Part shown: piece after piece, positions 9,053 to 17,965 of the stretch
Position numbering within the stretch: the stretch's first letter is position 1
Layout of the letters: the number at the start of each line of letters is the position of its first letter
Assembly (NCBI RefSeq): GCF_900113835.1
Contig: NZ_FOQV01000002.1
Location: 1-64,000, forward strand
DNA length: 64,000 bases
Direction: 5' to 3'
From: Allobosea sp. OK403
GTDB lineage: Bacteria; Pseudomonadota; Alphaproteobacteria; Rhizobiales; Beijerinckiaceae
Notes under the pieces: model-generated
What the model was told of the DNA's origin: nothing
Seen by the model: only the letters and a program-made list of their open reading frames with translations
Databases searched by the model: none
Made by a program: the position numbers and the translations under genes

Positions 9053-11530
9053 TTGACCGAGACAGCCGCCGAAGCAAGGCCGACATCCGCCGCTGAATCG
9101 AAAGATCTGGTCGAAACGCTGAAGGCCGAGATCGTCAGGAAGCTGACCTATTCGCTCGGCAAGAACCCCTCCGTCGCGCAGCCGCATGACTGGGTGACCG
9201 CGGTCATCCTCGCCGTGCGCGACCATGTCGTCGATGTCTGGCAGCGCTCGACCCATGAGAGCTACCAGACCGGGCGCAAGCGGGTTTACTATCTCTCGCT
9301 CGAATTCCTGATCGGCCGTTCGCTCGCCGACGCGCTGAACAATCTCGGCCTCACCGGCCCGGTGGCGCAGGCGATGGCCGATCTCGGCGTCGATCTCGGC
9401 GCGATAGAGACGATCGAGCCCGACGCGGCGCTGGGCAATGGCGGCCTGGGACGTCTGGCCGCCTGCTATCTTGAGGCCATGGCCTCTACCGGTGTTCCCG
9501 CACTCGGCTACGGCATCCGCTACGACCACGGCCTGTTCAAGCAGGTGATCGATGGAGGCAAGCAGGTCGAGGTGCCCGAAGACTGGCTCTCCTTCCGCAA
9601 CCCCTGGGAGTTCGAACGCCGCGAAAGCGCGTATCAGATCGGCTTCGGCGGCTCGGTCGCCGCTACGGAGAAACCGGGAGAGGTCGTCTGGGAGCCGGAA
9701 GAGACGGTCTTCGCCGTCGCCTATGACACACCGATCATCGGCTGGCGCGGCCGCGACGCCACCACGTTGCGGCTCTGGCGCGCCCGCGCGATGCACCCGC
9801 TGAAACTCGACGCCTTCAACCAGGGCGACCTGATAGGGGCCGTCGCCGAGCGAAACCGCGCCGAGGCGATCTCCAAGGTTCTGTATCCGAACGATTCCAC
9901 GCCGGTCGGACAGGAATTGCGCCTGCGTCAGGAGTTCTTCTTCACCTCGGCCTCGCTGCAGGACCTTGTGCGCCGGCACTACCGCCAGTTCGGCAAGCTC
10001 GACAACCTGCCCGACAAGGTCGCGATCCAGCTCAACGACACCCATCCGGCGCTCGCCGTCGCCGAGATGATGCGCCTGCTGGTCGACGAGCACGGCCTCG
10101 CCTGGGAGGACGCCTGGACGATCACAAACGGCACGATCTCCTACACCAACCACACCCTTCTGCCCGAGGCCCTGGAGACCTGGCCCGTCGCCCTGATGGA
10201 GCGGCTCTTGCCGCGCCACATGCAGATCATCTTCGGCATCAATGCGCGCTTTCTCGACGGCGTCCGCCGCTCGGCCGGCGGCGACAAGGTCGAGCTTTCA
10301 ACCATCTCGCTGATCGACGAATCCCATGGCCGGCGCGTGCGGATGGCTCATCTCGCCTTCGTCGGCTCGCATACGGTCAACGGCGTCTCGGCCCTGCATT
10401 CGCGTTTGATGCAGGAAACGGTCTTCGCGCCGCTCCACGCCATCTTCCCCGACCGCATCACCAACGTCACCAACGGCATCACGCCGCGCCGCTGGCTGCT
10501 CAGCGCCAATCCGGGCCTGACCAAGCTGCTGCAGGATGTCTGCGGCCCAGGCGTGAGCGACGACATCACCCAGATCCATAAGCTCGCGGCCCATGCCGGA
10601 GAGACCGCCCTGCATGAGCGCCTGGTTGAAATCCGCCGCCAGAACAAACTGAAGCTGGCGCAGATGATCCGTCACGAGACCGGCGTCGTGGTTGATCCTG
10701 CGGCCCTGTTCGACGTGCAAATCAAGCGCATCCACGAATACAAGCGCCAACTGCTCAACATTCTAGAGACGATCGCGCTCTATGACGCGATCCGCTCCGA
10801 GCCCTATCGTGATTGGGCACCGCGCGTGAAGATCTTCGCCGGCAAGGCCGCTTCGAACTACGGCACGGCGAAAGCGATCATCAACCTGATCAACGACGTC
10901 GCCAATGTGGTGAATAACGACATCACCACCCGCGACCGGCTGAAGGTCGTGTTCCTGCCAAACTACAATGTCAGCGCGGCCGAGGTCATCATTCCCGCCG
11001 CCGACCTCTCCGAGCAGATCTCGACTGCCGGCATGGAGGCATCGGGCACAGGCAACATGAAGTTCGCGCTCAACGGCGCGCTGACCATCGGCACGCTCGA
11101 CGGCGCCAATATCGAGATCGGCGAGCGCGTCGGCGCCGACAATATCATCATCTTCGGCATGACCGCAGAAGAGGTCGAGGCCGCCAAGCGCAATCCGCGC
11201 TCGACCGAGGAGATCATCCGTTCCGCCCCGCATCTCGAAGGCGTGCTCGACGCCGTCGCCGACGGCGCCTATTCGCCGCGCGAGCGCGACCGCTATCAGG
11301 GCCTTGTCGCGGGCCTGCGCGCCAATGACTGGTTCATGGTGTTGAACGATTTCGAGAGCTACCGTCAGGCGCAGCGCCGCGTCGATGCGCTCTGGGCCGA
11401 CCAGGCGGGCTGGTGGAAGAGTTCCGTCATCAATACCGCTCATTGCGGCTGGTTCAGCGCCGACCGCTCGATCCGCGAATATGCCGAGCGCATCTGGCAT
11501 GTGCCGGCGCGCCCGGCACCGCAAGGCTGA
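9053..11530 (+). CDS. glgP: Glycogen/alpha-glucan phosphorylase
   Basis: Pyridoxal-phosphate enzyme that releases glucose-1-phosphate from glycogen. Recognisable motifs run through the chain: KRVYYLSLEFLIGRSL, ALGNGGLGRLAACYLE, NDTHPALAVAEMMR, and the PLP-lysine region EASGTGNMKFALNGA. Taking TTG at 9053 gives 825 residues, the usual length; an in-frame ATG at 8978 would add 25 atypical residues. The next gene, a glgX homologue, begins five bases after the stop, so a phosphorylase-debranching pair is probably co-transcribed. This is the first gene of the glucan cluster. Confidence 0.95.
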   Translation: MTETAAEARPTSAAESKDLVETLKAEIVRKLTYSLGKNPSVAQPHDWVTAVILAVRDHVVDVWQRSTHESYQTGRKRVYYLSLEFLIGRSLADALNNLGLTGPVAQAMADLGVDLGAIETIEPDAALGNGGLGRLAACYLEAMASTGVPALGYGIRYDHGLFKQVIDGGKQVEVPEDWLSFRNPWEFERRESAYQIGFGGSVAATEKPGEVVWEPEETVFAVAYDTPIIGWRGRDATTLRLWRARAMHPLKLDAFNQGDLIGAVAERNRAEAISKVLYPNDSTPVGQELRLRQEFFFTSASLQDLVRRHYRQFGKLDNLPDKVAIQLNDTHPALAVAEMMRLLVDEHGLAWEDAWTITNGTISYTNHTLLPEALETWPVALMERLLPRHMQIIFGINARFLDGVRRSAGGDKVELSTISLIDESHGRRVRMAHLAFVGSHTVNGVSALHSRLMQETVFAPLHAIFPDRITNVTNGITPRRWLLSANPGLTKLLQDVCGPGVSDDITQIHKLAAHAGETALHERLVEIRRQNKLKLAQMIRHETGVVVDPAALFDVQIKRIHEYKRQLLNILETIALYDAIRSEPYRDWAPRVKIFAGKAASNYGTAKAIINLINDVANVVNNDITTRDRLKVVFLPNYNVSAAEVIIPAADLSEQISTAGMEASGTGNMKFALNGALTIGTLDGANIEIGERVGADNIIIFGMTAEEVEAAKRNPRSTEEIIRSAPHLEGVLDAVADGAYSPRERDRYQGLVAGLRANDWFMVLNDFESYRQAQRRVDALWADQAGWWKSSVINTAHCGWFSADRSIREYAERIWHVPARPAPQG

Positions 11531-11535
11531 CCCAC

Positions 11536-13536
11536 TTGGCCGACGCCTGGCGGACCGCGCCCTGCGCCCTGCCGGCGCGAATGGGCGCGAGCCTCACGCA
11601 GGACGGCGTCGCGTTCGCGGTGTTCTCCCGCAATAGCGACAGCGTTCAGCTCTGCCTGTTCGACGATGACGGCGAGCGCGAGATCGCCCGCCAGCCCCTG
11701 CCCTGCCGCAGTGGCGATATCCATCATGGCCTGCTGCCGGGCGCGAAGCCCGGCCTGCGCTATGGCCTGCGTGTCGAAGGGCCCTGGCAGCCCGAACGCG
11801 GCCACCGCTTCGATGCAACCAAGCTGCTGGTCGATCCGTATGCGACGCTGATCGACCGGCCCTTTCGCTGGGATCTCGCCTTGGCGGCTCCACCCTCGGC
11901 CGGAATAGACACGGCCGCATTCGTGCCGCGCTGCATCATCACCGGATCCGAGCCAGCCTGGATCAGGCCGGGCCGAGAGCCTACGCCCGCCTTCATCTAC
12001 GAACTCGGCGTCAAATCCTTGACGATGCGCCATCCCGGCGTCCCGCAGCCTCTGCGCGGAACGCTGGCGGCGCTCACCGCCGAACCTGTCCTTGCCCATC
12101 TGCAACGGCTCCGCGTCAGCCATGTCGAATTGATGCCGGTTGCAGCCTGGATGGATGAGCGCCATCTGCCGCCGCTCGGGCTGAGCAATGCCTGGGGCTA
12201 CAACCCGGTCAATTTCTTTGCGCTCGATCCGCGCCTCGCTCCCGGCGGCGAGGCCGATCTGCGCGCGCTCTGCGCGGCCTACGCCCAAGCCGGCATCGGC
12301 GTCATCCTCGACATCGTCCTCAACCACACCGCGGAAAGCGACGAGCATGGCGCGACGATCTGCCTGCGCGGCCTGGATAACGCTGTCTATTACCGTCACG
12401 CCACGGACGATCCCGGCAAGTTGATCAACGACACCGGCTGCGGCCATACGCTGGCGCTCGACCGCGCGCCGGTCCTGCGCATGGCGACGGATGCGCTGCG
12501 GCATTGGCGGGCCTGCGGCGTCGCGGGCTTCCGCTTCGATCTCGGCACGGTGATGGGCCGCTCCGATACCGGCTTCTCAGCCGAAGCGCCGCTGTTCGCC
12601 GCACTCCTGCAGGATCCCGATCTCGCCAACGCCCTCTTGATCGCCGAGCCCTGGGACATCGGCCCCGGCGGCTACCGGCTCGGCGAATTCCCCTCTCCCT
12701 TCGCCGAATGGAACGGCCGCTATCGCGACGATATCCGCCGCTTCTGGCGCGGCGACGAAGGAGCGGCAGGCGCGCTAGCGACGCGCTTGTCGGGCTCGGC
12801 CGATCTCTTCGCCGGCCGGCATCGCGGCCCCAATGCCAGCATCAATTTCATCGCCGCCCATGACGGCTTCACACTCGCCGACCTCGTCGCCTACGCCGCC
12901 AAGCACAATGAGGCCAATGGCGAAGACAACCGCGACGGCGACAATGACAGCCACAGCTGGAACAACGGCATCGAAGGCGTCAACGACGACGCGGCAGTGA
13001 AGGCCGCGCGCGATCGCGACATCCGCGCGCTGCTGGCGACCTTGTTTCTCTCGCGCGGCATTCCGATGCTGACGGCCGGCGACGAATTCGGCCGGACTCA
13101 ATTCGGCAACAACAACGCCTATGCCCAGGACAATGACAGGTTCTGGCTGGATTGGGCCGGAGCGGATCAGGAGCTGATCGCCTTCGTCGCCCGGCTGGCC
13201 GCCCTGCGCGAAGAGTACCCCCTGATCCGTGGCGAGAGCTTTCTGACGGGGCAGCCTTCGGAGGGCTCGGAGCGTCCAGACGCGACCTGGCTGCGCGCCG
13301 ATGGGGCGCCTCTCACTGACGCCGACTGGCGCGGGCTCGATGTTTTTGGGCTGTTGCTTACGGGTCCCAATGATGCCGTGCTGATCGCGTTCAATCGCCG
13401 GCATGAACCGACGATCTTTGCGCCGCCGGACGCCTTGGCGGGAAGAGCCTGGCGTCAAGTCTTCTGCAGCTCCTCTGCTGGAGAAGCAGCCCGGTTGCCG
13501 CCACGCGGCGTTTCGCTGTTCGCAGAGATCTCCTGA
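11536..13536 (+). CDS. glgX: GlgX-type glycogen debranching enzyme (first copy)
   Basis: GH13 isoamylase-type debranching enzyme that cleaves alpha-1,6 branch stubs left by phosphorylase. An N-terminal CBM48-like part (DGVAFAVFSRNSDSVQLCLF) precedes the barrel. Catalytic segments are GFRFDLGTVMGR (nucleophile Asp), LLIAEPWDIGPGGY (acid/base Glu) and FIAAHDGFTLADLV (third Asp). TTG 11536 is chosen because it follows glgP by five bases and keeps the N-terminal domain whole; an ATG at 11581 is the alternative. It is clearly diverged from the second copy at 13646, so the two are not a recent duplication and may differ in chain-length preference. Confidence 0.88.
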   Translation: MADAWRTAPCALPARMGASLTQDGVAFAVFSRNSDSVQLCLFDDDGEREIARQPLPCRSGDIHHGLLPGAKPGLRYGLRVEGPWQPERGHRFDATKLLVDPYATLIDRPFRWDLALAAPPSAGIDTAAFVPRCIITGSEPAWIRPGREPTPAFIYELGVKSLTMRHPGVPQPLRGTLAALTAEPVLAHLQRLRVSHVELMPVAAWMDERHLPPLGLSNAWGYNPVNFFALDPRLAPGGEADLRALCAAYAQAGIGVILDIVLNHTAESDEHGATICLRGLDNAVYYRHATDDPGKLINDTGCGHTLALDRAPVLRMATDALRHWRACGVAGFRFDLGTVMGRSDTGFSAEAPLFAALLQDPDLANALLIAEPWDIGPGGYRLGEFPSPFAEWNGRYRDDIRRFWRGDEGAAGALATRLSGSADLFAGRHRGPNASINFIAAHDGFTLADLVAYAAKHNEANGEDNRDGDNDSHSWNNGIEGVNDDAAVKAARDRDIRALLATLFLSRGIPMLTAGDEFGRTQFGNNNAYAQDNDRFWLDWAGADQELIAFVARLAALREEYPLIRGESFLTGQPSEGSERPDATWLRADGAPLTDADWRGLDVFGLLLTGPNDAVLIAFNRRHEPTIFAPPDALAGRAWRQVFCSSSAGEAARLPPRGVSLFAEIS

Positions 13537-13566
13537 CCTCCGCCATCATTCTCGGGCGAAGCCCTC

Positions 13567-13588
13567 GGGTCCGATCTTCGATCGGCCC
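13567..13588. terminator. Hairpin between convergent glgX genes
   Basis: CCGATC (13571-13576) pairs with GATCGG (13580-13585) around TTC, extended by GGG/CCC with a one-base bulge. It lies in the 109-base gap between two converging genes. No T-run is present, so its role in termination is weakly supported. Confidence 0.35.
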
Positions 13589-13645
13589 AAGGATAAACTC
13601 CGCGCAGACCTGAGAATCTCTGATCAGATCTGCTCGGATGCTCGC

Positions 13646-15733
13646 TTACATCAGGACGATCAGGGACCTTGCCGAGAGCGTCAGTTCACTCTCGGCCTTC
13701 AAACCTTTGCGTCCCTCGTCCGAACCCGGTCCCGTCTCGGTGTCGAGCACAACAGACCAGGCCCCCTGCTTCACTCGCGCCGGCAACTTGAACACCACCT
13801 CGCCGTCGAAGGCGTTGAACAGGATCAGCGCCTCGTCGCCGCCTTGCTCGACGTCTGGCGTGTGCATCAGGAGCCCGATGGCGCGCACGCCCTCATCGTC
13901 CCAATGCTCCTCTTGCTGATCACCGCCGGCCGGATTGACCCAGCGCAGCACGCAGCCATCGCGGAAGCTGGAGCGACGGAAGATCGCGTGCTCTGCGCGC
14001 AAGCTGCTGACGCGCCGCACGAAGGCGGTCAGCGCCTTGTCGCGCTCGCTTAGCTTGTCCCATTTGATCCAGGCGAGCTCGTTGTCCTGGCAGTAGACGT
14101 TGTTGTTGCCATCCTGCGAGTGGCCGAGCTCGTCCCCTGCCAGGATCAGCGGCGTGCCATGCGAGAGCAGCAGGGTCGCGAGCAGATTGCGCTTCTGGCG
14201 TTCGCGCGCGGCGATGACGCTCTCGTCATCGCTTGGTCCCTCGACGCCGAAGTTGAAGGACAGATTATGTCCGTGACCGTCCTTGTTGTCCTCGCCGTTC
14301 GCGTCGTTGTGCTTCTCGTTGTAGGAGACCACATCGTTCAGCGTGAAACCATCATGAGCGGTGATGAAGTTGACGCTCGACCAAGGCCTGCGCCCGCGCA
14401 GATCATAAACATCGCCCGAACCCGTCACGCGCGCCGCGAGATCGCGGATGATGCCCTCTTCGCTCTTCCAATAGGCTCGCGTGGTGTCACGATATTTGTC
14501 GTTCCACTCGGCCCAACCGGGCGGAAAACCGCCGACCTGATAGCCGCCAGGCCCGATGTCCCAGGGCTCCCCGACGAGCTTGACCTTGCGCAGAACCGGA
14601 TCCTGGCCGATCGCATCGAAAAAGCCGCCGCGTTGGTCAAAGCCGTGCGGCTCGCGGCCCAGGATGGTGCCGAGGTCGAAGCGGAACCCGTCGACCTCCA
14701 TCACCTCAGTCCAGTAGCGCAGCGAATCCAGCACCATCTGCAGAACGCGCGGATGGCTGGTGTTGACCGTGTTCCCGGTGCCGGTGTCGTTGATGTAGAA
14801 GCGCGCCTCGTCCGGCAGTGTGCGGTAATAGGAGAAGTTGTCGATGCCCTTGAAGGAGAGCGTCGGGCCGAGCTCATTGCCTTCGGCAGTGTGATTGTAG
14901 ACGACGTCGAGAATGACCTCGAGGCCGGCATCGTGGAATTTGCGCACCATGTCGCGGAAGGACGCCAATCCAGCCCGCCCCTCATAGCGCTGCTCGGGCG
15001 CGAAGAAGCCGATCGTGTTGTAGCCCCAGTAATTGGTCAGGCCCTTGGCGACGAGATGGTGGTCGTCGAGATAGGCATGGACCGGCAGAAGCTCGACCGA
15101 GGTGACGCCGAGGCTCTTGATGTAGTCGACGATCGCCTGCTGCCCGAGCCCGTCGAAAGTTCCGCGCATGTCTTTGGGCACCGCCGGATGCAGCTTGGTG
15201 AAACCGCGCACATGGGTTTCGTAGAAGATCGTCCGATCCCACGGAATCAACGGCCTCGCCGGCGCCGCGGAATCGGCTGACAGATCGCAAACGACGCATT
15301 TTTGCGTGAATGGCGCGCTGTCGAGTTCGCCGAAGCTCAAATCCTTGTCGACCTCAGCGTTGACGTCATAGCCGTAATGGGCGTCGTTCCAGGCGATATC
15401 GCCGGCATATTCCCTGGCATAGGGGTCGAGCAGCAACTTGTTGGGGTTGAAACGATGGCCCTCTTCCGGCGCAAAACGGCCATGGACGCGATAGCCATAG
15501 CGTTGCCCCGGCCTCACGCCCGGCAAATAGCCGTGCCAGACCTCATTGGTGTATTCCGGCAGAGTGATGCGGGCGATCTCGCTCTGCCCGCCCTCATCGA
15601 AAAGGCAAAGTTCGACGCGCTCGGCAGACGCCGAGAACAGCGCGAAATTCGTGCCGCCTCCGTCGAAGACAGCGCCCAGATCTCCCGCCTGCCCAGCCTC
15701 GATATCGAAGCGCGCGCCATTATTGTCAGCCAT
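13646..15733 (-). CDS. glgX: Glycogen debranching enzyme GlgX (second copy)
   Basis: Second isoamylase-type GH13 enzyme, 695 residues, closer to the classical GlgX pattern. The N-terminal CBM48 part (GGTNFALFSASAERVELCLF) leads to barrel motifs DGFRFDLGTILGR, KLVGEPWDIGPGGY and FITAHDGFTLNDVV, with the catalytic Asp, Glu and Asp present. ATG 15733 has GAGGG upstream and starts MADNNGARF; the longer frame adds an arginine- and cysteine-rich stretch that looks non-coding. It is transcribed towards the first glgX and divergently from glgA, with about 220 bases between the two starts for promoters. Confidence 0.93.
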   Translation of the reverse strand: MADNNGARFDIEAGQAGDLGAVFDGGGTNFALFSASAERVELCLFDEGGQSEIARITLPEYTNEVWHGYLPGVRPGQRYGYRVHGRFAPEEGHRFNPNKLLLDPYAREYAGDIAWNDAHYGYDVNAEVDKDLSFGELDSAPFTQKCVVCDLSADSAAPARPLIPWDRTIFYETHVRGFTKLHPAVPKDMRGTFDGLGQQAIVDYIKSLGVTSVELLPVHAYLDDHHLVAKGLTNYWGYNTIGFFAPEQRYEGRAGLASFRDMVRKFHDAGLEVILDVVYNHTAEGNELGPTLSFKGIDNFSYYRTLPDEARFYINDTGTGNTVNTSHPRVLQMVLDSLRYWTEVMEVDGFRFDLGTILGREPHGFDQRGGFFDAIGQDPVLRKVKLVGEPWDIGPGGYQVGGFPPGWAEWNDKYRDTTRAYWKSEEGIIRDLAARVTGSGDVYDLRGRRPWSSVNFITAHDGFTLNDVVSYNEKHNDANGEDNKDGHGHNLSFNFGVEGPSDDESVIAARERQKRNLLATLLLSHGTPLILAGDELGHSQDGNNNVYCQDNELAWIKWDKLSERDKALTAFVRRVSSLRAEHAIFRRSSFRDGCVLRWVNPAGGDQQEEHWDDEGVRAIGLLMHTPDVEQGGDEALILFNAFDGEVVFKLPARVKQGAWSVVLDTETGPGSDEGRKGLKAESELTLSARSLIVLM

Positions 15734-15954
15734 GCCTGCCCTCTTGGCGGAGCAGGCGCGGCGACAGTAGCAGCGGCAACTGCTCCTTATCCGCCGCATC
15801 GTGCATTACACCTGCCGCGAGATCTGCAACGTCTCCCCGCCCAAGCGGTTCCCGGAGATCGGCCCAGAAATTGCATCAATATTTTGCATTGCAACATGGA
15901 ACCTTAACCTTTCCGAAGTGTTCTCAAAACAGCGTTCAGGCGGGAATTGCGACG

Positions 15955-17487
15955 ATGTCCGAAGTGCCTATGCAGGCCGTGATCGACACCAGTTCCGCAA
16001 CCTCCGGCCACGCTTTGACCTATGCCGCGGCAGTCAAGGGCGGAGCCCCCGATCCTCGTTCCGCCCTGCCCTCGGCCACCAGACTTCTCTTCGTAACCTC
16101 GGAGATGGGCGACTTCATCAAGGCGGGCGGCCTCGGCGAGGTCTCCTCGGCCCTGCCACGCCAATTGCGCGCGCTCTGCGATGTTCGCGTCCTCATTCCC
16201 GGCTTCAGGAAGGTGCGCGCTGCCAAGCCGGCCATGGACATCGTCGCGCAGTTGCCGCGCACGGCGAGCCTGCCGCCCTGGTCGCTCGGCCGATTCAACA
16301 CGTCTGACGGGCTCACCATCTACGCCGTGCTCTGCGACGAGCTTTATGACCGCGAAGGCTCTCCCTATGGCCCCTTCGCGGGCGGCGATTTCACCGACAA
16401 CGATATCCGCTTCGCCAGGCTTTCATTGGCCGCGGCCGAGATCGCGGCCGGCGAGGCCGATCCGAACTGGAAGCCCGACATCATCCACGTCAATGACTGG
16501 CCGTCGGCCTTGGCGCCGGGCTATCTGCGCTGGAAGGGGCTCAGCACCCCCTCGATCCTGACCATCCACAATCTGGCCTATCAAGGGCTCTACCAGCCGG
16601 CTCGCATGAGTGCGCTGGGCATTCCCGATCTCGCCTTCTCGGTCAACGGCGCCGAGTTCCACGGCAAGATCTCGTTCCTGAAGACCGGCATCTTCTATGG
16701 CTCGCATGTCACCACGGTGAGCGAGACCTATGCCCGCGAGATCACCACTGCCGAGCATGGCTGCGGCCTCGAGGGCCTGCTCAAGACACGGATGGACGAA
16801 GGCCGCCTGACCGGCATCGTCAACGGCATCGACGATAGCTGGAGCTCGCCGATCACCGGAGAAAAGACGCCTGCGCGTTTGATCCGCCAGTGGAAGCAGA
16901 AGAACGCGACCGATATCCGCCAAACCTTCGATCTGCCGCAATCGCGCGGTCCGCTCTTTTCGATCATCTCCCGGCTCGTCCACCAGAAAGGCATCGACCT
17001 GTCGATCGAGGCCGCCGAGACCATCGTCGCCAATGGCGGCCAGCTCATCGTCACCGGGCGCGGGGAGCCGCGATTGGAGGACGCGATCGAGCGGCTCGCC
17101 CGGCAGAATCCGCATGCCATCGCCGCCCGCATCGGCTTCGACGATGCCGAGGCGCGGCGCATCTTCGCCGCCAGCGATTTCCTGCTGATGCCGTCACGTT
17201 TCGAGCCTTGCGGGCTGAGCCAGATGTATGCTCAGCGCTTCGGCACGCTGCCGATCGCATACCGCACCGGGGGATTGGTCGACACCATCGAGGACGGGCT
17301 CTCCGGCTTCCTGTTCTCCTCGCCGACCGGCGCCGGGCTGACCGCGGCCGTGACGCGCGCCCTGCAGGCGTTCAAGACGAAGCGGGCCTTCAAGCAGATG
17401 CGCGAGCACGCCATGGCCAAGCGCTTCGACTGGGCCCGCCCGACCCATCGCTATGCCGATGTTTATGCCAGGGCACTCGCGGCTTGA
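15955..17487 (+). CDS. glgA: Glycogen synthase (ADP-glucose type)
   Basis: GT5 glucosyltransferase that extends glycogen from ADP-glucose. Motifs are KAGGLGEVSSALPRQL (substrate loop near the N-terminus), HNLAYQGLY, SRLVHQKGIDL and PSRFEPCGLSQMYAQRFGTL (retaining Glu region). ATG 15955 follows a CGGGAA box; the longer frame has 28 extra residues unlike the family. It carries an unusually long polar N-terminus (about 40 residues before LLFVTSEMGDF). No glgC, which would supply its donor, lies in the window, so ADP-glucose must come from a gene elsewhere. Confidence 0.94.
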   Translation: MSEVPMQAVIDTSSATSGHALTYAAAVKGGAPDPRSALPSATRLLFVTSEMGDFIKAGGLGEVSSALPRQLRALCDVRVLIPGFRKVRAAKPAMDIVAQLPRTASLPPWSLGRFNTSDGLTIYAVLCDELYDREGSPYGPFAGGDFTDNDIRFARLSLAAAEIAAGEADPNWKPDIIHVNDWPSALAPGYLRWKGLSTPSILTIHNLAYQGLYQPARMSALGIPDLAFSVNGAEFHGKISFLKTGIFYGSHVTTVSETYAREITTAEHGCGLEGLLKTRMDEGRLTGIVNGIDDSWSSPITGEKTPARLIRQWKQKNATDIRQTFDLPQSRGPLFSIISRLVHQKGIDLSIEAAETIVANGGQLIVTGRGEPRLEDAIERLARQNPHAIAARIGFDDAEARRIFAASDFLLMPSRFEPCGLSQMYAQRFGTLPIAYRTGGLVDTIEDGLSGFLFSSPTGAGLTAAVTRALQAFKTKRAFKQMREHAMAKRFDWARPTHRYADVYARALAA

Positions 17488-17537
17488 ATTTGCCCGCTCT
17501 TTGGCTCGCCGGACAGAAGCCTATCGCACTTTCCAGC

Positions 17538-17780
17538 TCAGCCCTTCCCGGCGGGCGCGGCCTTGGTTGCAGCTGCCTTGGCGGGTGGCGCGGCTTTGGC
17601 CGGGGCTTTCGCGGCAGAGACGGGCGCCTTGCCCTTGGCCACGGATTTGACTTTCGCAGCCGCGCTCGCGGCGACGCGCGCTTCGGCCTGCTGCCAATGC
17701 GCCAGATCGCGCCCCTCGGGCTTTCCTTCCGCCTCCCAGATCGCATAGGCCGTGTCACGAACGATCTGTTCTCGGCTCAT
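17538..17780 (-). CDS. DUF2934 protein with Ala/Lys/Pro-rich tail
   Basis: An 80-residue protein. Residues 1-30 (REQIVRDTAYAIWEAEGKP..DLAHWQQAE) match the short DUF2934 motif, often seen near glycogen genes in rhizobial relatives. The rest is a low-complexity AKAAPPAKAA-type basic tail that could contact nucleic acid or a partner protein. AGGGAGA lies just before ATG 17780. It is antiparallel to glgA and glgB, between them. Function is unknown; a structural or regulatory role in glucan metabolism would be guesswork from position only. Confidence 0.7.
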   Translation of the reverse strand: MSREQIVRDTAYAIWEAEGKPEGRDLAHWQQAEARVAASAAAKVKSVAKGKAPVSAAKAPAKAAPPAKAAATKAAPAGKG

Positions 17781-17965
17781 CGCATGTCTCCCTTTCGCGC
17801 GCCGCCCGCGCCGTATCTCAACCGCAATTGCAAAGCTTGGTTCCATGTCCAGCGCGGCACCGAACACAATCTCCCCAGCGCGGAACGCAAGGTGACTCTG
17901 TTGCGTTGCATCATCAAGAATTCCGCACCGTTGGCGGGGTTCGGTTCACGATGGGACCAGGATAG